Notes under the pieces: generated by a model | Told to the model about the DNA's origin: nothing | The model's input: only the letters and a program-made list of their open reading frames with translations | Database searches by the model: none | Origin: Planctomycetota bacterium | Lineage (GTDB): Bacteria; Planctomycetota; UBA1135; GCA-002686595 | Assembly: GCA_016779205.1 (NCBI GenBank) | Contig: JADHOC010000016.1 | Span: 60,107 to 124,106 of the forward strand | Length of the DNA: 64,000 bases | Direction of reading: 5' to 3' | Shown here: in pieces, positions 16,008 to 24,364 of the stretch | Numbering within the stretch: position 1 is the stretch's first letter | Layout of the letters: the number at the start of each line of letters is the position of its first letter | Made by a program: the position numbers and the translations under genes

Positions 16008-16775
16008 GTGGTCCAGCACATCCAGAACCTCCTCCTGCGGCTGCAGGAGGCTGCCCGCGCCGCCAGGATCGACTCCGAGTCGACCCTGGAGTCGAGCCTG
16101 TACATCTGGCTCTCGGGCGGCTGGGCCATGATCGTCCTCGCCGCGATCGCCCTGTTCATCTTCGCCCTGGGCTTCGGCGTCCTGATCCGACTCCGCTCCA
16201 AGGGCTTCCGCGGGATCAGCGAGGCGACCTGGCGGCGCTGGATCCACGAGCCGGAGGACCGCCGGGGAGCGGTCGGGGAACTCTTCGACGAGGTCGCGCG
16301 CCTGACCGGGGCCGACAAGGTCGACGCCAGCGCGGCCTTCGACGAGCTCCGGACCCATGAGGTCGAGCCCTTCATCCGCGACCTCCGGCTCATGAACATC
16401 GCCGTGGGGGCGGCGCCCCTGGTCGGTCTGCTCGGCACCGTCACGGGCATGCTCTCCACGTTCAAGGCCCTGGCGGCGGGCAGCGGCGGGGACAAGACCA
16501 TGGCCATGATCGCCGAGGGGATCTCCGAGGCGCTCTACACGACAGAGACGGGGCTCGTGGTCGCACTACCCGGCCTCTTCTTCCACTACTACCTCTCCAG
16601 GAAGTTCGGCCGCTACAAGGACTTCCTTACCCACGCCGAGACGGTCTGGCACCAGAAGTCGCTCGAGGACCACGAGCGCGTGGTCCGCGAGATCGTGCGC
16701 GCCTCTGCCCGCGGCGAGGTCGCCGGACGGCTCCGGGAACGCCTGGCCGCCGCGGCCGCATCGACCACGCCCTGA
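16008..16775 (+). CDS. ExbB-type MotA/TolQ/ExbB proton-channel protein
   Basis: A 255-residue inner-membrane protein, the normal ExbB length. The first membrane segment is near residues 34-56 (WAMIVLAAIALFIFALGFGVLI). The paired channel helices carry 'APLVGLLGTVTGMLSTFKAL' and 'EGISEALYTTETGLVVALPGLFFHYYL', the ExbB/TolQ signatures. It starts with GTG 14 bases after the long paralogue and is followed by ExbD. Two ExbB-like subunits side by side are diagnostic of the TonB2/TtpC arrangement. Confidence 0.92.
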   Translation: MVQHIQNLLLRLQEAARAARIDSESTLESSLYIWLSGGWAMIVLAAIALFIFALGFGVLIRLRSKGFRGISEATWRRWIHEPEDRRGAVGELFDEVARLTGADKVDASAAFDELRTHEVEPFIRDLRLMNIAVGAAPLVGLLGTVTGMLSTFKALAAGSGGDKTMAMIAEGISEALYTTETGLVVALPGLFFHYYLSRKFGRYKDFLTHAETVWHQKSLEDHERVVREIVRASARGEVAGRLRERLAAAAASTTP

Positions 16776-16826
16776 ACCACCGGCGGGCTGCAAGGAGCAC
16801 CCCGCCGAGCCACCACCAACATCACC

Positions 16827-17246
16827 ATGGGACGATTCAAGGACGCCGGAAGCGACGACGAGGCAGAGACGACGATCGACATGTCGCCGCTGATCGACTG
16901 TGTCTTCATCCTCCTCATCTTCTTCATCGTCACGACCGTCTTCGTGGAGGAGACCGGCGTGGAGGTGGACAAGCCGCAGGCCGCTTCGTCGAAGGACCTC
17001 CCGAGCAACAGCATCCTGATCGCGGTGACGGAGGGCGGTGAGGTGGTCTTCGACAAGGAGAACATCGGGATCAACCGCGTCCAGGCCACCGTGAAGCGGA
17101 AGCTGAAGGAGGACAGCACCATGCCCGTCATCATCCAGGCGGACCGCAAGGCGAGCGCCGGGCTCATGGTGCGGGTCATCGACGAGGCCAAGCGTGCCGG
17201 GGACGACGTCACCGTCAACATCGCGACCCTCAACGGAGGGTCCTGA
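16827..17246 (+). CDS. ExbD-type biopolymer transport protein
   Basis: A 139-residue single-pass membrane protein of the ExbD/TolR family. The membrane helix at about residues 24-42 carries the key aspartate in '[18 protein letters not shown]'. The periplasmic domain ends with '[25 protein letters not shown]', typical of ExbD. It forms the proton channel with the upstream ExbB proteins and passes energy to TonB, which starts 8 bases downstream. Confidence 0.93.
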   Translation: MGRFKDAGSDDEAETTIDMSPLIDCVFILLIFFIVTTVFVEETGVEVDKPQAASSKDLPSNSILIAVTEGGEVVFDKENIGINRVQATVKRKLKEDSTMPVIIQADRKASAGLMVRVIDEAKRAGDDVTVNIATLNGGS

Positions 17247-17254
17247 GGACAGCG

Positions 17255-17941
17255 ATGGCGAAGCGCAAGGCCTCTGCTGCGGCGAAGACCGCCCTTGGAC
17301 GCCTCTTGGTGGCTGTCGGCGCGACCGCGTCGACGGTCCTGCTGTTCTTCGCCCTCTCGGTCATCAACGAGATCGCCGGCGGGGAGCGCCCTGACACGAC
17401 GATCCGCTCGGCGGACTCCGTCGTCGAGAAGCCGCCGCAGGACGTGCTGGACGAGCCCGATCCCGAGCCGGAGGAGCCTGAGGAGCCGGAAGAGCCGCCT
17501 CCGGAGCTGGAGCAGGACGCGGTCGAAGACCTCACGCTCTCCCAGCTCGAGGCTGCGGCCAATGCGGCGACCGGCTTCGGCGCGGTGGCCGGTGACTTCT
17601 CCATCGACCTCTCCAAGGTCGTCGGCGGCGCCGGGGGCCTGCAGCAGCTCTTTGACGCGAGCGAGCTCGACAACGCGCCGAAGCGCAAGCCCTCGTCCTC
17701 GCCGCCCTTGTCCTCGTCGGAGAAGAAGCTCACCCCCGCGCTCGCGGTGGTGGTCTTCAAGGTGGACAAGAAGGGTCGGGTGGTGAACCCGATCGTCAAG
17801 AAGATCAACAGCCCCGGCCTGAAGAACGCGGTGCTGCGCACCGTGAAGGGCTGGCGGTTCTTCCCCGGCACGGTCAAGGGCGTGCCCGTCGAATACAAGG
17901 TCAGCTGTCCGTTCGAATTCCCGGACATGAGAAACTCATGA
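17255..17941 (+). CDS. TonB-like energy transducer
   Basis: A 228-residue protein with one N-terminal membrane anchor (about residues 17-36). A proline/glutamate-rich periplasmic spacer follows (about 55-85: repeated EPEEPEEPEE-type sequence). The C-terminal TonB domain (about 155-228) has 'KKGRVVNPIVKKINSPGL' and 'AVLRTVKGWRFFPGTVKGVPV'. It spans the periplasm and drives the outer-membrane receptor. Its stop overlaps the next ATG by four bases (ATGA, 17938-17941), so the TPR lipoprotein belongs to the same transcript. Confidence 0.9.
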   Translation: MAKRKASAAAKTALGRLLVAVGATASTVLLFFALSVINEIAGGERPDTTIRSADSVVEKPPQDVLDEPDPEPEEPEEPEEPPPELEQDAVEDLTLSQLEAAANAATGFGAVAGDFSIDLSKVVGGAGGLQQLFDASELDNAPKRKPSSSPPLSSSEKKLTPALAVVVFKVDKKGRVVNPIVKKINSPGLKNAVLRTVKGWRFFPGTVKGVPVEYKVSCPFEFPDMRNS

Positions 17942-19536
17942 CGACCCCCAACCACACCCTCGTTTCCCTCGTGGCTCCGGCCGCGCTCCTCGTTCTCGGA
18001 TGTGCCAGCAAGGGGGCGCCTCAACCCGAGCCGGTGGCTTCGGTCGAGGTGTCGCCGTCCGACGTCGCGGCGGCGGTGACCGCCTCCACGGCGCCGACGG
18101 GCCCCAGCGTGAACGACGCGGCACCGGAGGCCGACGAGCCGACCGCGACAGTGGAGGAGACCGGGGAGGAGATGGACGCGCCCTCCTCCGAGGTCGAGGC
18201 GCCAGCAGGCGCTGACAGGTACCGCCCCATCGCGGAGGGTTACATCACCTCGGCGGCATTCCAGCGCCGGTTCACGGACGGGCTCCTCGCCGTGACCGAC
18301 ATCGAGCCGTCGGTCGATCCTGAGGACATCAAGGACCTGCAGAAGGTGATCGAGCTGATCGGCGCGGGGGACGAGGAGAAGGCCCTGCAGCTGATCGCGC
18401 GCAAGACCTCGAAGGTCTCGTCGGCCCTGCTGCCCTTCCTCGAGGGGCAGATCCACTACCAGGCGGACCCGGTGCGCTACGAGCAGGCCATCGCCGCCTT
18501 CGAGCGTGCCCTCGACGAGTTCGAGGGGTTCCCGCGCTTCCAGCGAGCGTGGTTCAACCTCGCGCTCTGCCACTACGACCAGGAGAACTGGAAGGAGGCG
18601 GCGGCGGCCCTCAAGCAGTCCATCATGCTCGGCCGGGTCGACAGCCTCACCTACGGCCTGCTCGGCGGCTGCCTGCTGCGCGGAGGGGACTACGAGGGCG
18701 CGGAGACCGCCTTCCGCTCGGCCATGATGCTGGCGGAAGAGGGGCTCCAGTGGCGCCTCGCGCTTGGTGACTCCCTGATGGGGCAGGAGCGCTGGACGGA
18801 GGCCTACAGGATCTTCGCGTCCGCCGTCGAGAACGACCCCGGCAACGCCATGCACTGGCGAAAGATGGGGCGCTGCCAGTCGGGCCTCAAGGACTTCGAG
18901 AAGGCGGCTGAGTGCTTCGCGATCATGACGAGGCTCGGCGCGGCGGACGAGGGTGTCCTGAACTTGCTCGCGGACATCTACAGCAATCAGGGCAAGGTCG
19001 ACCTCGCCGTGGAGCACTACCTGCTGGCGCTCGAGCAGTCCGGGTCGGCGAACCCGAGCCGGGCGCTCACCTCCCTCGACCGGATGGTCCGCCGCGGCGA
19101 GCTGGAGCCCGCCAAGACCCTCATCTCCGGGATCGAGCGAGTGCGCGCCGAGGGACTCTCCGAGGAGGATCGCTATCGGCTGCGGATGGCGAAGATCAAG
19201 GTGGCCGCGAGCGAGGGTGACGTCGCGACCAACATCTCGACCCTGGAGCAGCTGGTGGCGGAGAACCCCATGGATGGGGAGGCGCTGATCCTCCTGGCTC
19301 AGGCGCTCGCCACGTCGAAGCGGCTGGAGGAGGCCTTCCTCCGCTACGAGACCGCCGCGGACCTGACCGGCTTCGAGGCGAGGGCGACCAAGTTGCACGG
19401 CGAGCTGCTGACCAAGGAGAAGCGGTACGAGGAGGCCATCCCTCTCCTCAAGGCCTCTCTCCAGTACGAGGAGAACGACAAGGTGGCTCGATTCCTGGAG
19501 CTCGTGGAGAAGGCGGCACGCCAGAGCGCGCGCTGA
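17938..19536 (+). CDS. TPR-repeat lipoprotein of the TonB2 cluster
   Basis: A 532-residue predicted lipoprotein. The lipobox LVLGC places the lipidated Cys at residue 21. A low-complexity acidic/Ala/Thr linker runs to about residue 95, followed by about ten tetratricopeptide-type helical pairs (for example near 180-215 and 280-350). A TPR protein closes TonB2-type operons in proteobacteria, where it is thought to act with the receptor in the periplasm or outer membrane. It overlaps tonB by four bases and is followed by a strong terminator. Confidence 0.88.
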   Translation: MTTPNHTLVSLVAPAALLVLGCASKGAPQPEPVASVEVSPSDVAAAVTASTAPTGPSVNDAAPEADEPTATVEETGEEMDAPSSEVEAPAGADRYRPIAEGYITSAAFQRRFTDGLLAVTDIEPSVDPEDIKDLQKVIELIGAGDEEKALQLIARKTSKVSSALLPFLEGQIHYQADPVRYEQAIAAFERALDEFEGFPRFQRAWFNLALCHYDQENWKEAAAALKQSIMLGRVDSLTYGLLGGCLLRGGDYEGAETAFRSAMMLAEEGLQWRLALGDSLMGQERWTEAYRIFASAVENDPGNAMHWRKMGRCQSGLKDFEKAAECFAIMTRLGAADEGVLNLLADIYSNQGKVDLAVEHYLLALEQSGSANPSRALTSLDRMVRRGELEPAKTLISGIERVRAEGLSEEDRYRLRMAKIKVAASEGDVATNISTLEQLVAENPMDGEALILLAQALATSKRLEEAFLRYETAADLTGFEARATKLHGELLTKEKRYEEAIPLLKASLQYEENDKVARFLELVEKAARQSAR

Positions 19537-19558
19537 TCGCCAAGGGGCCGGGGAAGAC

Positions 19559-19604
19559 GCCGCGCGCCGCGCCCGTTTTGGGCCAGGCGCGCGGCTTTTT
19601 CTTT
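19559..19604 (+). terminator. Strong intrinsic terminator of the TonB2 cluster
   Basis: The outer arms GCCGCGCGCC (19559-19568) and GGCGCGCGGC (19586-19595) are perfectly complementary. An inner GCCC/GGGC stem closes the loop, and TTTTTCTTT follows at 19596-19604. It lies 22 bases past the TPR gene stop. Confidence 0.9.
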
Positions 19605-19655
19605 GCGCGCAGCTGGGGCCAGGAGGGGAGGAAACAGCCCTTAGAGCCCCAAGAA

Positions 19656-19673
19656 GGCCGATCGGGATCGGCC
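19656..19673. promoter_or_regulatory. 18-bp near-perfect palindrome upstream of the secreted protein
   Basis: GGCCGATC (19656-19663) and GATCGGCC (19666-19673) form a perfect inverted repeat with a 2-base spacer, 139 bases before the GTG start at 19812. It sits downstream of the terminator, so it is likely to be in the promoter region of the secreted-protein gene. A regulator is not known. Confidence 0.45.
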
Positions 19674-19754
19674 AACAAGCGCTTCTAGGACGCTTCACAC
19701 CGGCTTGAGGCTTGCCGCCCGGGTGGGCCCTAGATTCCCCGCGTCAACAAGGCA

Positions 19755-19764
19755 CCCCCCCCCC
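19755..19764. repeat. Poly-C tract (C10) upstream of the secreted protein
   Basis: Ten consecutive C bases end 47 bases before the GTG at 19812, within the likely promoter or 5' leader. It is the longest homopolymer noticed in the window and parallels the C9 tract at the start of the TonB receptor. Confidence 0.8.
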
Positions 19765-19811
19765 GGCCGAGCGCTTCCGAACGGCCGAGAAACCCAACCC
19801 CATTTATCGCT

Positions 19812-21755
19812 GTGAAGAAAGCTCTTTCGACCCTGGCTCTTGGCGCGCTTGCGGCCTCCTCGTCGAGCGCTGCGGAGATCATCGTCGCGTCCAACATCAC
19901 GACCTCGACGACCTGGACCGCGAACAACACCTACAACATCCAGACCCAGATCTACGTCGAGCCCGGCGCGACGCTGACGATCCAGGCGGGAACGGTCATC
20001 GCCAGCGACACCAACGTTGGTGGCTCGATCGCGGTTGCCAAGGGCGCGCAGATCTTCGTCCTCGGCAAGTCCGGCAACCCGGTTATCTTCACCTCGAAGG
20101 CCGACGTCGCCACCTGGACCAACGGCGATCCCAAGACCGGTACCTGGCGTGAGTCCGCCAACGAGTGGGGCAACATCACCATCATGGGTGACGCCTACAT
20201 CGCGGAGAACGCTGTCCCGACCAACTCCGCCAGCCCCAACGGTTCCAACTACGCCAACATGGAGGGCCTGCAGCCCCCGGCTGGCAGCACGATCGCCCAG
20301 TACGGCGGCGCCAACGACGACGACGACTCCGGCACCCTGAACTACATGTCGCTGCGCTACGGCGGCAAGGTGATCGGGCTCAACAACGAGCTCAACGGTC
20401 TCTCGCTCGGCGGGATCGGTCGCGGCACGGATATCGACTTCGTCGAGATCATGAACAACGTCGACGACGGTATCGAGATCTGGGGCGGCACGGTGAGCCT
20501 CAAGCACTTCAGCATCTGGAACATCGGCGACGACAGCCTGGACATCGACCAGGGCTGGCGCGGCCAGGCTCAGTTCGGCCTGATCGTCCAGGGCTACAGC
20601 CTGGACGCGAGCCAGGGCTCCGGGGTCGGTGACAACTGCATCGAGATGGACGGCGCCGAGGATTCGGACTACCAGCCCGTGACGACCGGCGCTCTCTACA
20701 ACATGACCGTCATCGGTCAGCCCGTGGACGGCGACGGCGCCACCGCCTGGCGCGACAACGCGAACATGCAGATCCGCAACTCCATCATCATGGACTGCGG
20801 TGAGAAGGTCGTCCGCGCCGACGGCGACGACGGCGACGGCGCCTCCGGTTACGGCCACAACGGCACCCTCTCCTTCGAGGACCGCTGGAACACGTCGGCG
20901 GCCACGACCTCCGCGGTCAACGCGCCGGCGAACCCGGGCCTCTTCTACACGGCCCAGGACTCCACCGGGAACCTGATCGAGATCAGCGACACGGTCTTCT
21001 TCCGGAACCTGAACGGCTCGGCTTACACCGAGGCGATTGCCCGCGGCGTGTTCGATCCGAGCAACAACAACGTGCTCGCCACGAACTCGCCGGTCGCGTC
21101 CATCACCCGGGCCACCCCGGTCGTTCGCGGCGGGAAGACCATGCTCCAGTGCATCGGCCTCGACCCGACGCCGATCAATGACGCGGCCTCCACCACGGCG
21201 TCCGCTCCGTCCAACGGCTTCTACGAGTTCGCCCCGTACCGCGGCGCCTTCTCCCCCGACACGGCCAACAACTGGCTCTGCGGTTGGTCCGCTGCGAACG
21301 CCTTCGGCTTCACCGACGGCGACTGCGTCGGCGCCGGCTTCGGTGAGGCGAACGCGAACTCGACCGGGACCATCGCGCGCATGTCCGCCTCGGGCTCGGC
21401 GACGGCTTCGGACAACGACCTGACCATCGAGGCCCAGAGCCTCCCGCAGGGTTCCGCGGCGTTCTTCCTCACCAGCCAGACCCAGAGCTTCGTCCCGAAC
21501 CCGGGTGGCTCCGAGGGCAACCTGCTCCTCCTCGGGAGCATCGGTCGCTACGTCGGCCCGGGTCAGATCCAGAACTCTGGCAGCAACGGCATCATCTCGC
21601 TGACCCTGGACCTGACGCAGATCCCGCAGCCCACCGGTTTCGTCACCGCCATGGCGGGTGAGAACTGGAACTTCCAGGCCTGGTATCGGGACATCGGTTC
21701 CGGCGGCTCGGCGGTCTCCAACTTCTCGAACGGCCTCTCGGTCACCTTCAACTGA
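19812..21755 (+). CDS. Secreted protein with shared C-terminal domain, TonB-cluster partner
   Basis: A 647-residue exported protein. The signal peptide (MKKALSTLALGALAASSSSAA, first codon GTG) is followed by a beta-rich region starting with 'NNTYNIQTQIYVEPGATLTIQAG', probably a repeated beta-strand or beta-helix fold. Residues 516-647 form the C-terminal domain shared with two other secreted proteins here (NSTG..., IGRYVGPGQIQNSG, NFQAWYRD). In this copy the second cysteine of the domain (NLCLGG elsewhere) is Leu. Its position just behind the TonB2 cluster suggests a surface or periplasmic partner of the receptor. Low codon diversity (for example near-uniform AAC, GGC) hints at high expression. 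Function unknown. Confidence 0.85.
   Translation: MKKALSTLALGALAASSSSAAEIIVASNITTSTTWTANNTYNIQTQIYVEPGATLTIQAGTVIASDTNVGGSIAVAKGAQIFVLGKSGNPVIFTSKADVATWTNGDPKTGTWRESANEWGNITIMGDAYIAENAVPTNSASPNGSNYANMEGLQPPAGSTIAQYGGANDDDDSGTLNYMSLRYGGKVIGLNNELNGLSLGGIGRGTDIDFVEIMNNVDDGIEIWGGTVSLKHFSIWNIGDDSLDIDQGWRGQAQFGLIVQGYSLDASQGSGVGDNCIEMDGAEDSDYQPVTTGALYNMTVIGQPVDGDGATAWRDNANMQIRNSIIMDCGEKVVRADGDDGDGASGYGHNGTLSFEDRWNTSAATTSAVNAPANPGLFYTAQDSTGNLIEISDTVFFRNLNGSAYTEAIARGVFDPSNNNVLATNSPVASITRATPVVRGGKTMLQCIGLDPTPINDAASTTASAPSNGFYEFAPYRGAFSPDTANNWLCGWSAANAFGFTDGDCVGAGFGEANANSTGTIARMSASGSATASDNDLTIEAQSLPQGSAAFFLTSQTQSFVPNPGGSEGNLLLLGSIGRYVGPGQIQNSGSNGIISLTLDLTQIPQPTGFVTAMAGENWNFQAWYRDIGSGGSAVSNFSNGLSVTFN
21357..21752 (+). 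repeat. Copy 1 of the shared 131-residue C-terminal domain
   Basis: Encodes the last 132 residues of the secreted protein at 19812-21755. Shared anchors with the other two copies are NSTG, FFLTSxxQxF, PGGSxGNL, IGRYVGxGQIxNSG, the PTG strand, GExWxFQAW and a final SNxxxGLxxxF. Confidence 0.85.
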
Positions 21756-21766
21756 TCGACAAGAGC

Positions 21767-21833
21767 GGCTGCACCTGTTCCCATGGTGCAGCCCTCTGAC
21801 GGGCCCCCCCTCCGCGAGTCGGTGGGGGGGCCC
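21767..21833 (+). terminator. Tandem hairpins after the secreted-protein gene
   Basis: GGCTGCACC/GGTGCAGCC (21767-21775 and 21785-21793, 9-base loop) is followed by GGGCCCCCCC/GGGGGGGCCC (21801-21810 and 21824-21833). Both stems are perfect. They begin 12 bases past the stop. Neither is followed by a T-run, so they may protect the mRNA 3' end or terminate without a U-tract. Confidence 0.6.
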
Positions 21834-21881
21834 TCGCACACCCAGACCGTCTCTCCACGACCCCGTAGAGTGGCCCCATCC

Positions 21882-23102
21882 ATGAAGCTCTTCCTCGTCC
21901 TTACCCTGCTGTTCGGCGCGGCCTCCCCGGCTGGGGCTCGTGAGCTCCTGAACCCCGAGCCTCCGAGCGTCCACGAGGATGTCGCGAGTGGCCCCAGCGC
22001 TCTCCTGGGTCGAGCCTACAAGGCGGCCTCGAAGCTCCCGGAGGTGCCGCACCTGAAGACTCGCGGGAGGCTTCAGGAGGACCTCGTGGAGGCGTTGCTC
22101 GAGGCCGGCGGCCCCGTCGGGCTGGCTCGGGAGTGGGCGGACGGCATCTCCAACTGGCGTGGCGCGCTGGGCGTTGCCGCGATCTCGGTCCACCTCGCGA
22201 AGGAAGGCGAGGAACAGGCGGCCAAGGCTGCCCTCGAGGCGGCCCGAGCGCTCGAGGCAGAGCTCACGGACTCCACGGAGCAGGGGTGGCGGCGCAACCG
22301 GGTGCGGGCGAGGATCGCCCTCGCCTACGCGATCCTTGGGGACAAGGCAACGGCGGCCGGGATCCAGGCCCGGATCGACGCGACGGAGGGAGGGATGCTC
22401 TCGGTCTACGCGGCGAGCATCCTCGACCCGGAGCTGATCGAGGCGCAGGCGGAGCAGCTCTTCGAGTTGGCCGCGGCGGGCACGTCCGATGAGGCTCGAT
22501 TCGCGCTCGAGGCGGTGTCCGTCTTCTACGGCCGCGTCCACGGTGACGAGGAATTGCGGGAGAAGCTCTTCGCTGGGTTACTCGAGCACTGGGGGCAGGT
22601 TCCGCTTGTTCCGAGGATTGAGCTGCTCGACCTCTTCGCCCGCGGCGACGTCGAGAACGGAGCGCCGGCGCTGGCGGTGGCGAAGATCGATCGCATCGAG
22701 GAGATGGTGCGGACCAACAAGGTCCTGCTCGAGGACCAGGTCGCCCTGCGCGCGCGAGTCGCGTTGCTGCGGGGGCTGGCCGGTCAGGGTGAGGCCGGAG
22801 TTGCCATGGCGGACGAGGCGCTGGCGAAGTACGACGAGGTGCGCGAATCCATCAACAGCATCTGGCGGGGCCGAGCCCTGCGGCCTCTCGCCGAAGCGTA
22901 CGCCAGCCTCGGCCAGCGGATGATCGCGAGCGACCTCTACGAGCGCGCGCTGGCGGAGGCGGTGATCAACCCGAACTCCCGTCCGCGAGTGGAGGACCTG
23001 GTGAAGGTCTCCATCTCGATCACCCGCTCGGGGATCGAGCCGACGCGCGCCCTGGAGCTCGCGCTGGAGCGGATGGCGAATGGGGTCGGCGAGCCCTGGT
23101 GA
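21882..23102 (+). CDS. Exported helical-repeat protein, unknown function
   Basis: A 406-residue protein starting at the ATG at 21882, which gives a clean signal peptide (MKLFLVLTLLFGAASPAGA). The upstream in-frame extension falls in the hairpin region and is rejected. The rest is alanine-, leucine- and glutamate-rich and looks like antiparallel helical pairs of TPR or similar type (for example 'EEQAAKAALEAARALEAEL', 'AYASLGQRMIASDLYERAL'). No catalytic motif is visible. It ends 84 bases before a convergent gene. Probably a periplasmic scaffold; family not recognised. Confidence 0.8.
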   Translation: MKLFLVLTLLFGAASPAGARELLNPEPPSVHEDVASGPSALLGRAYKAASKLPEVPHLKTRGRLQEDLVEALLEAGGPVGLAREWADGISNWRGALGVAAISVHLAKEGEEQAAKAALEAARALEAELTDSTEQGWRRNRVRARIALAYAILGDKATAAGIQARIDATEGGMLSVYAASILDPELIEAQAEQLFELAAAGTSDEARFALEAVSVFYGRVHGDEELREKLFAGLLEHWGQVPLVPRIELLDLFARGDVENGAPALAVAKIDRIEEMVRTNKVLLEDQVALRARVALLRGLAGQGEAGVAMADEALAKYDEVRESINSIWRGRALRPLAEAYASLGQRMIASDLYERALAEAVINPNSRPRVEDLVKVSISITRSGIEPTRALELALERMANGVGEPW

Positions 23103-23104
23103 GC

Positions 23105-23146
23105 GAGTCCAGCCGAATGAGCCCAGCCGAGTGAGTCCGGGCGAGC
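23105..23146. repeat. Three tandem 14-bp units between convergent genes
   Basis: Units at 23105-23118, 23119-23132 and 23133-23146 share the pattern GAGYCCRGSCGARY. They fill half of the 84-base gap between the stops of two convergent genes. No hairpin with a T-run is seen there. Confidence 0.6.
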
Positions 23147-23186
23147 CGAACCGTCTGATCAAGGTCAGTCGGCGCCGCTCCAGGGA

Positions 23187-24242
23187 TCAGTCGTCCGCGC
23201 GGAGCGCCTGGAGCCGCGACGGCGCGTGGGGGTGGCCGCCGGCCGCGGCGAGCCCCATCCAGTGGAGCGCCTCTTCGCGGGACTGGAGCACACCCTCCCC
23301 GCGGAGGTGGAGGAGCGCGAGGTCGTACTGGGCGTGGGCGAGGCCCTGACGGGCGGCGAGCTGGATCCACTGGACTCCCTCGGCCAGACCCTCCTCGGTG
23401 GAGGCTCCCTCGATGCAGACCCGCCCGAAGCTCGCCTGCGCCCCGAGGTCGCCCTGGTGGGCGGCGGCGGCGAGCCAGGCGGTCGCCTTGGACACGTCCC
23501 TCGGAACCCCGCGTCCCGTGAAGAGCATCCACCCGATCAGCAGCTGCGCCTCGACCCTCCCGGCCTCCGCAGCTCCGGCGAGAAGCTCGGCGGCGCGGGC
23601 CTCGTCGCGCTCGACGCCGCGGCCCTCCAGGTGCATGGCGCCCAGCCGGAGCATGGCGTCGGTTTCACCGCTGCGAGCGCTCTCGCCGTACCACCTCGCG
23701 GCGGCCTCCTGGTCGGGCTCGCACCCGGTCCCCTCCTCGAACATGGTCCCGAGGATGCGCTGGGCCTTGGCGTGATCCTGCGCCGCGGCGCGCGTGAACC
23801 ACCGGTGGGCCTCCTCGGCGTCCGGATCGACGCCCAGCCCCAGGAGGAAGTGCACCCCCAGGTTGCTCTCCGCCTCCGGAGACCGCTGGTCGGCCGCGCG
23901 CTGGAACCATCGCAGGGCGCGCTCATGGGATTGCTCCACGCCATCACCGTGGAAGTACAGGAGACCCAGGTTGGTCTGAGCCTTGGGGTGGCCGCTGCCC
24001 GCCGCGAGCAGGTACCACTCGAGCGCCTGCAGCTTGTCCACTTCGACGCCGACGCCTCCGTCGTACATCGTCCCCAGGAAGAACTGAGCGTCCGGCTGGC
24101 CGGCCTCGGCCAGGGGCGTCCAGGTCTCGATGGCGGCGGTGTAGTCCCGCTCGTGGTAGGCCCGGAGCCCGGACTGGGTCGTGGCGCAGGCCTGGAGGAA
24201 GAGGACGGAGAGCGTGAGGAAGGGGAGAGTCTTGCGAGCCAT
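23187..24242 (-). CDS. Sel1-repeat lipoprotein (second of a pair)
   Basis: A predicted lipoprotein of about 351 residues from the ATG at 24242; a further seven residues upstream are possible. The lipobox LFLQAC lies within a short hydrophobic leader. The mature part is almost entirely Sel1-like helical repeats of about 36 residues, roughly eight of them, with hallmark phrases such as 'AQTNLGLLYFHGDGV' and 'AQYDLALLHLRGEGV'. Sel1 proteins are protein-interaction scaffolds. It lies 122 bases downstream of a similar gene, so the pair probably arose by duplication; they may be co-transcribed with the DUF1501/DUF1553 genes. Confidence 0.85.
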   Translation of the reverse strand: MARKTLPFLTLSVLFLQACATTQSGLRAYHERDYTAAIETWTPLAEAGQPDAQFFLGTMYDGGVGVEVDKLQALEWYLLAAGSGHPKAQTNLGLLYFHGDGVEQSHERALRWFQRAADQRSPEAESNLGVHFLLGLGVDPDAEEAHRWFTRAAAQDHAKAQRILGTMFEEGTGCEPDQEAAARWYGESARSGETDAMLRLGAMHLEGRGVERDEARAAELLAGAAEAGRVEAQLLIGWMLFTGRGVPRDVSKATAWLAAAAHQGDLGAQASFGRVCIEGASTEEGLAEGVQWIQLAARQGLAHAQYDLALLHLRGEGVLQSREEALHWMGLAAAGGHPHAPSRLQALRADD

Positions 24243-24364
24243 GGGGTAGCTATCGACCCCCACCCGGTCCGCGCCATGAGCGCCAGAACATCAAGATGGA
24301 CGGACTGTCTCCATCGAGGACCGTCCGGGCCCGGAGGGCCGCCCCTGTGCCCTGCGGGAGGGCG

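Noticed and set aside
21783..21881. N-terminal extension of the helical-repeat protein at 21882-23102
   Set aside because: It overlaps the hairpins after the previous gene and precedes a clean signal peptide, so the ATG at 21882 is the better start.
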